From NCBI GenBank assembly GCA_037447655.1, contig JBBHKE010002937.1:20085-84084 (forward strand): a stretch of DNA of 64,000 bases. Reading direction: 5' to 3'. Below, one piece after another: positions 54,865-64,000 of this stretch (the first letter of the stretch is position 1; each line of letters begins with the position of its first letter). Under the pieces are notes generated by a model, which was not told the origin of the DNA, made no database searches, and was given only the letters and a program-made list of their open reading frames with translations. Source of the stretch: Zygnema cylindricum. Lineage: Eukaryota; Streptophyta; Zygnematophyceae; Zygnematales; Zygnemataceae. The position numbers and the translations under genes are program-made.

Positions 54865-55939
54865 TGTTGTTTTTGAAAAATTAGTTTCGTGCGTACAACT
54901 CTTTTTGTACGCTTGAGACGCTTCGTGCATATATTATTAACGTGGAGGTTTGAATGGATTCACGGATTGGGGGAGCCGGATAAAACTAAAGTGACGTAAG
55001 AGAGTTATTGAGTGGCGTAACTACAGAGTAAGAAATGGACGGCAAATCGCGAAGCGATCCGATTTGAAATGTACGAAACGTTGAAATATGCGCCGCCGGT
55101 ACGACGCGTCTATTTGAGACAAATGTACTTTAAATATGACAACGCAGCTGCTACGAAGCTGCGATTATTTTTGGATGTCGAGGTATGTGACAACGCAGCT
55201 GCGACGAAGCTGACAACGCAGCTGTTGTTGATATGAATCAAGGCAGTGGACGAGATTCATACCAATATCACGAGTGACTAAGCAAGTTGACTTGTCGGAG
55301 ATGTCGGTGTAAATATTTGGTTGAACAGTGGTTTGTCCTTTTGTTAATTAGTTTATTAGTATAGATTAATTCATTCTGACATACCTCGAATTATTCGGGT
55401 ATACTCACATTAATTTAGGTAGGTGGTAGGTAACGTACGGCTGGTATGCCTCCGTACATTCAGCAGTGAACTCTCTCAGTATAAGTTGTAGGACTTAGAT
55501 TATTTTGATTATCACAGTCAAGTTTATCAAAGCAATGGCAGACTGTTTTCTGCATCTTTGACCTGTTGGTGTGATCACTCTGTTTAGTTCTTTCATGTGA
55601 AACTTTGTGGATTTATTCTATGGTATAGAATCTATATGTGTGTGAAGTTTCATTCTATTCCAGTATATCTGTAAGATTCTGTGATCAGTCAAAGTGGTTA
55701 GTTTGTGAAGCTGTCAGCTGTTTTTGTGAAACTCTTGAGCTTATATCTTCTAGATGCCTTGGTGGATTTCGCTGTAACTTTGGTATATTACAGTGTATAT
55801 GCTATACTGCATATTGTTACAGTTTGAGGTGATTTTGTTTATAGTGGAGTAATCTGTGCTGTCTGAAATACAGCTGTTTGATGGGTAGTCTGTGGGGCTT
55901 CCGAGTGTAGTCCATGGCTGAAATAGGCTATGGACAACA
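54865..55939 (+). repeat. First LTR of family D (1075 bp)
   Basis: TGTTGTTTTTGAAAAA to GACAACA. The segment 55139-55232 holds repeated GACAACGCAGCTGC and GCTACGAAGCTG motifs. Compared with the second LTR it has 15 extra bases near 55024. Confidence 0.9.
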
Positions 55940-56783
55940 CGTTATGGGCCCACACCCATGGCTACCCATATTTGATGGATCAAAATATCACTACTGGAAG
56001 GATGCACTCGAGAGCAACTTCGAGATGATGGAGCTAATGGATGTGGTGGACGGTACCTTGGCCGAAACATCAAATGGATGGAAAAGGAAAAATCATGAGT
56101 GTCTAAGGGTTATCAAGAACTCCTTGATTGATGATTTGGTAATGTCATACCTAAGTTTAAACAAGGCATCTGAATTATGGAAGAGCTTAGAATGTATGTA
56201 TGCAAAGACGTCTTTATATCATTGGCTTAGCAGTATTTCCAAAATAGTTGAGCACAAGTATGTAGGAGGTAGTATGGAGAAACACTGTATTGACTTACAA
56301 GTATTATTTGCAGAAAATGATTTGGCAGAAGGAAACTTTACAGATGCTCAACAAGCTATCTTGTTAATGAGAAGTCTACCTAAAGAATATAAGAGTGCAT
56401 TGGATCGATTGACTTCAATTAATAAAAAAGATTGGAGTTTAACTATAGCTAGACGAGTAGTTCTAAATGAAGAAGCTAATAGAAAGGTTTTATCAAGTGA
56501 AAGGAATATAAAGGAATCTAATTCTCAGTTTCAGAAAAGTAAAGGTAATAGTGAGTTCGGAGATCAGCTTAAGAATTGTTTTTATTGTAATGATTTAGGA
56601 CATACCTTCAGGGTATGTCCATCGTATAAAAGTGCATGTGCTACAGGGAATTTCAGAGATGGATGGGACAACAACCTAGTCCGACCCCCAACAAGAAGGG
56701 AATCAAGTGCTTTCGTGAGTGAGGGACAAGACTCGACAGGTAACAAAAGGCATGAACCGTGTGTTCACGAATTTATTTATTAA
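55914..56783 (+). CDS. Copia-type Gag, 289 aa (family D)
   Basis: The ATG is 26 bp inside the LTR, and the frame reads through the primer-binding site as HVMGPHPW, parallel to the VMGPP of the other two families. It has a copia-type Gag core (FDGSKYHYWKDALES, SELWKSLECMY) and a zinc knuckle at residues 222-235 (CFYCNDLGHTFRVC). It stops at 56783. This is a capsid and RNA-binding protein by family. With no enzymes in the element, mobility would need a helper. Confidence 0.85.
   Translation: MAEIGYGQHVMGPHPWLPIFDGSKYHYWKDALESNFEMMELMDVVDGTLAETSNGWKRKNHECLRVIKNSLIDDLVMSYLSLNKASELWKSLECMYAKTSLYHWLSSISKIVEHKYVGGSMEKHCIDLQVLFAENDLAEGNFTDAQQAILLMRSLPKEYKSALDRLTSINKKDWSLTIARRVVLNEEANRKVLSSERNIKESNSQFQKSKGNSEFGDQLKNCFYCNDLGHTFRVCPSYKSACATGNFRDGWDNNLVRPPTRRESSAFVSEGQDSTGNKRHEPCVHEFIY
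55941..55952 (+). promoter_or_regulatory. Primer-binding site of family D
   Basis: GTTATGGGCCCA lies one base after the LTR and matches the anticodon region of initiator tRNA-Met. It recurs after the second LTR at 59324-59335. Confidence 0.8.
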
Positions 56784-58254
56784 GCGACCTTCTGTGTTGT
56801 TCGGAATGAGGACAAAGAGGTGACAGAAAAGGATCTGGTTACTGTCAATATTTCTTATGACATATTGGTGAGTGACACAAACTTACTAAAGGAAGAGGCA
56901 ACTACAATAAGAGAAGTTGAAGGAAGCGAAAGGCACATGGAAGGTGAAGGATTTGGAAATATTATTATCACTGAAAACAGGAGTGTGAAAAAGACTCGGG
57001 TTGTTCGACTTCTTCTTGTGATAAAAAGGTGTGTGACAATAACGTAGAGGGAAAAGAGATTCCTGAAATAAAGGGTAGTTAAAGAAGTAAACTTAAAATT
57101 GATTGAAGAACATTTCTTAGAAAAAGAGAACACTAAAATAAAAACAGAACTTAGAGAAAGGGAAAAAGAAGATGATAAGATAGGAAAGAGTGAAGTGACA
57201 CAAAATGGGGAATTAACATCAGACGTGGAAAATACAGTGGGTTTAAAAATTATTGAACTCAAAGAAAAACCAACAAAAAGCGTTAAGAAAATAAGGCTAA
57301 GGAAGACAGTTCATGAGAGCGGAAAAAGTCATAACTTTGGAGGAATATGGAAAAAAAGAAAGAATACTAGGAAGAGGAAATACCAGCTACCTAGAAAGAG
57401 GATCAGAATGAATATATTGAAAAAAAAAATACAGTTAAGAGAAGAGGCAGATCTAGGGATAAAGACCAAAACTTAGTGAGAAAAATTATACTCTATAAAA
57501 GTAATGGGAAGGGAAACCATAGAAAAATTACTAAGTCTATGAACAGATCAGAAGGTCATAAGAAAACAAGGACAAACAGTAGGAGAAGAAAAATGTTTCA
57601 AAATCGATCACACCGAAGAACGCAACCATCAATGTTGAGAAAATGTGTGACAGAAAAAGAGGGAGACTTGAACGACCTTTCAAGAAATTTTAAAGGAATT
57701 TTGTGCAGCAGCGTTAGTAACATATATCAAAGGAAGGGGAAGGCTTGGATGTATGTAATAGGAGAGAAGGTGCAACAACTGTTTAATGAAAGTGTGTAGA
57801 AGACGAGATATTTTTGACAAATACTGATCATATGACTAAGTGACGATTACGGGTGGAATTCATAATTATTACAGAGGTGTTATATCATTAGTGAAAGGAA
57901 AATTTGGCGTTTATGGCATAGGGGGAGGTGTTACGGGACGATATTAAAATCTGTTAGTCTGTAAAATTCACAGATTTTAAGGAAATAGTTGATAAAGTTT
58001 ACATGGAAGACAAAGAGTGTTTGAATATTAACTAATTAACTCGGCAATGATGTAGTCGTCAAGAAAGGGAAGTTTGGAAGACATGGCGGGAACGCAGCGG
58101 AAGCAGTGGTGAATTAGCGGAAGCAGTTCGCGTCGCAACGTAGCAACGCAACATAGCAACGCAGCAACGAAGTATAGCAACGCAGCGAAAGCAGTGGTGG
58201 CGTCTGACACTTGAAAAACTGCAAACTTTATTCCGGTGCATGAAACTAAATTTT
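56784..58254 (+). pseudogene. Degraded interior of family D
   Basis: Lys/Glu-rich frames (56820-57047, 57099-57476, 57476-57799) continue the gag-like charged linker with stops between them. Near 57800-57840 a reading DEIFLTNTDHMTK resembles a copia protease site (D-x-G-A-S-x-H-M-T) that has lost its DSG. Imperfect AGCAACGCAGC repeats occupy 58090-58200. Confidence 0.5.
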
Positions 58255-58255
58255 C

Positions 58256-58262
58256 GGGGGAG
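58256..58262 (+). promoter_or_regulatory. Polypurine tract of family D
   Basis: GGGGGAG directly precedes the second LTR. Confidence 0.85.
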
Positions 58263-59322
58263 TGTTGTTTTTGAAAAAATAGTTTTGTGCGTACGCGACT
58301 TTTTGTACGCTTGAGACGTTTCGTGCGTATATTATTAACGTGGAGGTTTGAATGGATTCACGGGTTGGGGGAGCCAGATAAAACTAAAGTGACGTAAGGG
58401 AGTTATTGAGTGGCGTAATGGACGGCGGATGGCGAAGCGATCCAATTTGAAATGTAAGAAACGTTGAAATATGCGCCGCCGGTACGACGCGTCTATTTGA
58501 GACAAATGTACTTTAAATATGACAACGCAGCTGCTACGAAGCTGCGATTATTTTTGGATGTCGAGGTATGTGACAACGCAGCTGCGACGAAGCTGACAAC
58601 GCAGCTGTTGTTGATATGAATCAAGGCAGTGGACGAGATTCATACCAATATCACGAGTGACTAAGCAAGTTGACTTGTCGGAGATGTCGGTGTAAATATT
58701 TGGTTGAACAGTGGTTTGTCCTTTTGTTAATTAGTTTATTAGTATAGATTAATTCATTCTGACATACCTCGAATTATTCGGGTATACTCACATTAATTTA
58801 GGTAGGTGGTAGGTAACGTACGGCTGGTATGCCTCCGTACATTCAGCAGTGAACTCTCTCAGTATAAGTTGTAGGACTTAGATTATTTTGATTATCACAG
58901 TCAAGTTTATCAAAGCAATGGCAGACTGTTTTCTGCATCTTTGACCTGTTGGTGTGATCACTCTGTTTAGTTCTTTCATGTGAAACTTTGTGGATTTATT
59001 CTATGATATAGAATCTATATGTGTGTGAAGTTTCATTTTATTCCAGTATATCTGTAAGATTCTGTGATCAGTCAAAGTGGTTAGTTTGTGAAGCTGTCAG
59101 CTGTTTTTGTGAAACTCTTGAGCTTATATCTTCTAGATGCCTTGGTGGATTTCGCTGTAACTTTGGTAGATTGCAGTGTATATGCTATACTGCATATTGT
59201 TACAGTTTGAGGTGATTTTGTTTATAGTGGAGTAATCTGTGCTGTCTGAAATACAGCTGTTTGAGGGGTAGTCTGTGGGGCTTCCGAGTGTAGTCCATGG
59301 CTGAAATAGGCTATGGACAACA
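58263..59322 (+). repeat. Second LTR of family D (1060 bp)
   Basis: TGTTGTTTTTGAAAAA to GACAACA, nearly identical to the first LTR apart from a 15-bp deletion and scattered substitutions. Confidence 0.9.
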
Positions 59323-59505
59323 CGTTATGGGCCCACACCCATGGCTACCCATATTTGATGGATCAAAATATCACTACTGGAAGGATGCACTCGAGAGCTA
59401 CTTCGAGATGATGGAGCTAATGGATGTGGTGGACGGTACCTTGGCCGAAACATCAAATGGATGGAAAAGGAAAAATCATGAGTGTCTAAGGGTTATCAAG
59501 AACTC
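59297..59505 (+). pseudogene. Second, truncated copy of family D gag start
   Basis: It repeats the first ~69 codons of the Gag at 55914, with one visible change (SNFEMM to SYFEMM), then breaks off into CT-rich sequence at about 59506. Confidence 0.9.
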
Positions 59506-59985
59506 CTTCCCTCCTCTACCCAATTCGTCTCCCTCTTTCCTCACCCTTCTCTACACCTCCATCTCCCCTCGCTCTCTATTCTGTCAGCCCCTCTCACTCC
59601 GTCTCCCTCTCTTTTTACGCCTCCCTCTCCCTTTTCCTCTCCAAAAAAAAGGTAAAGGGAGATATAGAGAGAAGTAGAGGAAGAGCAATAAAGATAAAGA
59701 GAGGGAGAGGAAAGAGGAGAAGGAGAGCAAAGAGGAGAGGGAAAATGAAAAGGAGGGAGGGAAAAGGGTAGATAGAAATGGGGGATGGGGAGGGAGGGGG
59801 CCAAGGTCGATCAAAGGGGGAGTGGGGAGAGGAGGGGGGAAGTGGTGGAAAGACGGAGGGGGTGGGGGGGATGGAGTGAGGGGCAGAGGAGGGGATCGGT
59901 AGATAGGAAGAGGGTAAAATGGGAGGGGAGGGGTCAGCAAGAGGGAAAGGAGGAAGAGGACGAATGGAGAGGGGGAGGAATTAGG
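59506..59985. repeat. Polypyrimidine block followed by polypurine block
   Basis: 59506-59640 is CT-rich and 59650-59985 is almost purely GA on the same strand. The join is an imperfect inverted repeat (CCTCTCC...GGAGAGG type). The open frames here are compositional artefacts. Confidence 0.9.
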
Positions 59986-61053
59986 GTTTGATTCCATCTT
60001 TTGATACAGATGTTGGAATTTGGGTACACCATTTGGTTCTATTCGGAGGAGTTTACCCACCAAATTTTAAAATAAATTATTGTTCTACTGGTAACGCACT
60101 TGTTATGAAGAAACGATTTTGATCACATAAGCTATTTTCTTGGTCTATAATTTGACCTCCAAATAAACTATGTTTAGCTGAGTTCATAGGTCTCTAGCTC
60201 TTTTCAGTTGGATTGCTAGGCTTAAAGATAGGTAGTGTCAAAATAGCCTTTTGGTGTAGTTTTTGAAAACTTTGATGTGCGATATTTCTTCAGCACCTTG
60301 GCCAAATATGTTGGAATGTATATTGGTATATTTTTTTTCACAAGACCTTAAAAAAAACAAAAAAGTTTTTATAGATCAAATTTATATTGAGAAAGATACG
60401 TTGATTCATGTGAACTGCATATTATTGGCTAATTATTAATTTTTCATCGTAATGATTATCTTTGCATGCTAGATTTAAGAATGAGTTGTTCAACCTACAC
60501 TACCCAAGTTCAAGTTTTTGCCTTTTCAACATTTCAACATAAAATAAGTCCCCTAGTGGCAAGATTGATGCTAATTATTAATTTAAAATGCTTTTTGAGG
60601 TCAAATCTCTGTATTAGCTTTGAATTGAAAGATAAAAAATGTCTCTCATTCTTGCTCCTTCTACAATTTCTAGATTAACCAGACTAAGTTGGTTTAAGCA
60701 GTATCTTTTTCGCATCTTTCCGCCACATCGGAATTACTTTGCAGTTTGTTAATAGTGTGTTGTGTGGAAACGATGACATTTAAAGCTTTTTGATTACACT
60801 AGACCTTGAGATCTAAAAGGGAGTTGGGTTGATACCAAACTTGTAAAGATCCGTGGGTTTTTTTACCTCTTTATTTTGATTGTTGGAGTTTTCCTCGACG
60901 TCAAATTAAATGTTATGGTTGGGAAAAACCCTTTGAGATGTTTGGTATATGGGGGAGCCTAGATTTTTCCTTTTTTTTTAGTTCTTCGTTGTATTTAAGA
61001 ATCTATGAGGTATGGCTTTCAATAAAGTAGGGTAAAAGGTAATAACGTTAATT
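59986..61053. other. Spacer without recognised gene
   Basis: AT-rich; no motif, repeat or open frame is convincing. Confidence 0.5.
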
Positions 61054-61478
61054 ACGAAATGGCGTCCGTTGGTCGAAACCCCCTCCACGGCCCTTGTACG
61101 GAAAAAAGCGCACGGAAAAAAGTCACGCACAGGCTAGAAACGTGCGGTGGATTTTTATTTTGGTACTCGCGCTCAAAAATTATAAAAAACTTCTGGCAAC
61201 TGCGACAGCATCTGCCTATTCGTTTACCTTATGGAACTTCTTTTACATAAAGTTTGAAGATGAGTTGGAAGGACGCGAAATTGGGTCGAAATGAGCTAGA
61301 GGACAAACTGCTTTGCGCTAGACGACAAATTGCAGAACATTTAAAGTTGTAAGGTAACGCAACTTGTACGTTGTCAATTTCATGTTTTTGGTACGGCTGC
61401 GGATTTTATCGTTTTTTTCTAAGTTATGGAGGAAAACGACAGAAAATAACTGTAACTTTAGCACATGCGAAAGTACTC
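61054..61478. mobile_element. E4-family MITE half lacking the palindrome
   Basis: It matches the right half of the E4-family copy at 24690-25146 (TCCGTTGGTCGA, AAGTTTGAAGATGAG) and ends ACATGCGAAAGTACTC followed by TAA. The 26-bp palindrome is replaced by a few bases near 61240-61246. Confidence 0.65.
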
Positions 61479-62154
61479 TAAGTTTCAAGTAGTAAATCGT
61501 ACAAATGTCGATCTGGAAGGTTACCTGAATCCGCCAGTACGATTAAGTACACCGCACTAATAAAACGTACAGAAGTCGGTCTGTACGGTCAAACTGTTCT
61601 TTCCTCTGCACACGTTTCTAGAGTTACATTACGAAACTTTTCCACCCTAATAAGTCAAAACCCTAATCGATCTGAATTGAAGATCTGATTTGACTAACCT
61701 GCCACGTGGCATTTAAAATTGTTTTCTGGCGTCGGAGTGACGTGGCGAGTTTGGAGCTATGGCTGCTGTCACTGCTGCCTTGACATTGTTGATCTTAGCG
61801 TGCCACGTGGCGTTTGTAATGGGAGACTACATTGGACCCATGGCGAACCAAGACAGTAAAATTTCCCCTTTGTTTTAGGAGTGCAATCCATGTATTCACA
61901 CGTGCGAAAGGCGACTCCAATTTTATCTTCTGACGTGTGTGTCCGTAATGACACGTTCGTCCGTACTATTTCCGTACTACTGCTGCTGCAGAGTCGGCTC
62001 TGGAGGCGGTGAAGGCGGCCGTAAAGAACTTTCCCGAGATCAAGTGTTATGGCGGAGGAGGAGACTGGAAAAATGCATCCTTTAGATGCGACAATTCCCG
62101 CCGCGTGTATTCAGTGTGAGTGATTATCGCTGCGTGCACTCTATGTTGTGACAA
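61479..62154. other. Spacer with two CACGTG G-box palindromes
   Basis: TGCCACGTGGCA at 61700-61711 and TGCCACGTGGCG at 61800-61811 are strong plant G-box/ABRE-type sites. No gene start can be tied to them. Confidence 0.5.
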
Positions 62155-62327
62155 ATCCGCTCCTTCCCCTCCTTCCCCTCCATCCCCTTTCCCTCCTTCC
62201 CCTTCCCCTCCTTCCCCTTCCTCTCCTTCCCCTTCCCCTCCTTCCCCTTTCTCTTCTTCCCCTTCCCCTCCTTCCCCTTCCCCTCCTTTCCCTTCTCCTC
62301 CTTCCCCTTCCCCTCCTTCCTCTCTAT
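62155..62327. repeat. CCTT/CCCCT tandem repeat, pure pyrimidine
   Basis: Repeats of TCCTTCCCCTTCCCC-type units with slight changes. The Gly/Glu-rich frame on the - strand and the Pro/Ser-rich frames on the + strand arise from this repeat. Confidence 0.95.
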
Positions 62328-63924
62328 AAATATGTATTTCGCACTGAATCACGCACTGAAATTTGGTTCGAAGTCGGGTGCACTCTTAGTGATGCTTGGG
62401 CCTTGGCGAGGCTTAGAGGGGCAGGGGAGGGAGACAGATGGAGGGGGAGGGGAGGGGAGAGAGGGAGGGGGGAGAGGGGAACTGAGGACAGCGAGAGAAA
62501 TATACTGCAATAAAAATACCGCGATATGTTTGTGATCAAAATTTCGTTGGAGGGAGAGAGGTGGAGGGAGGGCGAGGGGTATCGACGAATATGGGTAAAA
62601 TTTTGAGGGGAACGTTTTTTCCAGCTGGTGGTGGGGGGAAGAGATTCACCCCCTCCCATCACGCCCCCCCTTTCTCCCCTGCTTCCCCCCTTTCTCCCCC
62701 CCTTCCCACCCTTTCCCCCCCTCTCCCTCGCTCCGATACCCCATACAAAAGTGCTTTTGGGGAGAGGGGACCGAGAGAGAGGCCGGGGGGGGGAGGGGGG
62801 GGGGAAGGGAGGGCGATATCTAGGGAGGGTTGTTTATCAACTACTGAGGCGGGTGTAGAAAAATCTTTAACATATATAAAGAGAGTTGGTACAAGATTAT
62901 GGGGCAACTCGTTGATAGTTCACTTTTGGTTTATGCGAGAGAGGAAATGGGGCTTTATTAGTGAGAAAGTGGGAACATTTTTTTCAACAAATGGAAGGCA
63001 AGAAAGCGAGGTGTGAGGAGGGGAAGAATTGGGGGAGGAAAGAGAGAACATGGGAATATTGTTCAATAACCTATGCAAGTGGGCGGTGCAGATGTATATT
63101 TAATCAAAAAATGGGGAGGAGCATTGCGCCACAAATTGGAAACCTCACAAATTTGAAATACTTGTGAGTGAACGGTGGGAGGGGAGGTGCATTTTTTGTT
63201 CAAATACAAACATAAAAAAATGGGTACATGCAAGGTTACAATAAAAGAAAAAAACAAAAAAATATATAATTGCCACAGATAGTTGCTGTAAAATTAGGGT
63301 GGGAAGTTTAATACGAAATTGTGGTTGAATATTGGAATGACGTAGTTTTGCGCTTTTAATAACCCCTTAGATGTGAATGGAAAAATTCGACTTTCCTTGG
63401 ATGATACATAAACAAGATTGTGGATGGATATTCATAAGTTATTTGTTTTTTTATTTTTGTTTTTTGGTTTTATTCGTGTGTAATTTTTTACATTTCTTTT
63501 TTACCATCAAATGTTTCAGCTTTTTATTTTATTTTCATGGAGTTTGAAATGATTGTTTAGGGTTTACATTTTTACAACCTTTAACACGGTCGTGGATTTA
63601 GGACTTCGTTAAAACTAAATTGTCCTTTTCTTCTGTTGTTTTAAATTGCTAAATTTCCCTTTTTGGTTTATCGATATTCCAAAGCCCTTCATTTTTTTGT
63701 TGCCTCACTGTCCTCCCTTCATCACAAATCTTGAAACTTCCCTGCTTTCAAGATTTACTCTCCTTCTATCATTCAACCACCGGCAGTAACGGCCCCTGGT
63801 AGAGCCTCTTTCTGTCTCACTCTCTATCCCTGTCCGACTCTCTTTGGCCTTGCCCCTCTTTTTCCATTGAACCAACGGTAGCAGCGTCCCTTGGTGCCAG
63901 AGCCCAGGAAAGCAGGTCGTGCGC
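62328..63924. other. Spacer with purine- and pyrimidine-rich blocks
   Basis: 62410-62485 and 62545-62580 are purine-rich, 62650-62735 is C/T-rich with poly-C runs and 62755-62830 is G-rich. 62850-63924 is AT-rich with no recognised gene. Confidence 0.5.
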
Positions 63925-64000
63925 CCTCTCTCTCTCTCTCTCCTCCAATTTCCCTCTCCCTCTTTTACTCCCTCTCCCTCTCCCTTTCTCCTTCTCTTTT
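63925..64000. repeat. CT-rich microsatellite at window end
   Basis: A (CT)n run followed by CCTCTCCCT-type sequence continues to the end of the window. Confidence 0.9.

Larger units (their letters stand above)
54865..59322 (+). mobile_element. gag-only Ty1/copia-type element (family D)
   Basis: LTRs of 1075 bp (54865-55939) and 1060 bp (58263-59322) begin TGTTGT and end ACAACA. Between them are a primer-binding site, a gag ORF, degraded sequence and a polypurine tract. There is no integrase or reverse transcriptase. After the second LTR the interior starts again (59323-59505), so the unit is LTR-interior-LTR-partial interior. The flank before the first LTR is cttac; no matching duplication follows the second LTR. 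Confidence 0.88.

Noticed and set aside
62047-62352. Gly/Glu-rich protein
   Set aside because: Produced by the pyrimidine tandem repeat; no frame preservation argument.

Overview
The window is eukaryotic, transposon-dominated DNA, most likely from the green-plant lineage. The evidence is Ty1/copia and chromodomain Ty3/gypsy LTR elements, PIF/Harbinger-like MITEs with TWA target duplications, (CT)n tracts and AT-rich spacers. I cannot name the species. I found no convincing host gene, rRNA, functional tRNA or CRISPR array; every coding region I can support belongs to a mobile element. Two 10-N gaps (10971-10980, 24206-24215) break the assembly.

1-10970 is a nest of non-autonomous DNA transposons. 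Three groups recur: ~550-bp elements with CACCG... termini flanked by TA (T1, T2, T3, T5 and copies), hAT-like elements ending AGTGTTGGGTATC and packed with CGATATATCG, and Harbinger-like MITEs (E1, E2, E4, E5, E6) starting GGG and flanked by TTA/TAA. The E elements carry an internal palindrome. Three E insertions can be compared with an unoccupied copy of the same target inside this window.

10981-23802 holds a decayed + strand gypsy pol, a complete non-autonomous copia element on the - strand (13434-17620, TSD cttac), a ~295-bp direct repeat pair, a decayed copia pol (19630-21255) and the 3' part of a - strand chromovirus (21256-23802). 23803-28238 holds broken copia-group LTRs, a gap, a long (CT)n tract and MITEs.

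28239-44967 is one - strand chromovirus (gag-protease-RT-RNaseH-integrase-chromodomain plus accessory ORFs) split by two copia insertions with perfect 5-bp duplications: a non-autonomous element with an uninterrupted ~643-codon gag/RNase-H-relic ORF (32040-36187, TSD gttca) and a nearly intact autonomous copia element (37428-43846, TSD cgagc).

44968-64000 is AT-rich spacer with more MITEs, then a gag-only copia-type element (54865-59322) followed directly by a second partial copy of its interior, then polypurine/polypyrimidine tracts.

The most unusual signals are: (a) the copia-group LTRs contain an antisense tRNA-like module whose B box always lies about 205-220 bp from the LTR start, although the module sequence differs between subfamilies; (b) Harbinger-like MITEs keep a palindrome about 200-230 bp from one end while its arm sequence changes; (c) the chromovirus has two divergent accessory ORFs starting on opposite strands of one CCATGG; (d) the copia gag ORFs start inside the 5' LTR and read through a primer-binding site matching the anticodon region of initiator tRNA-Met.
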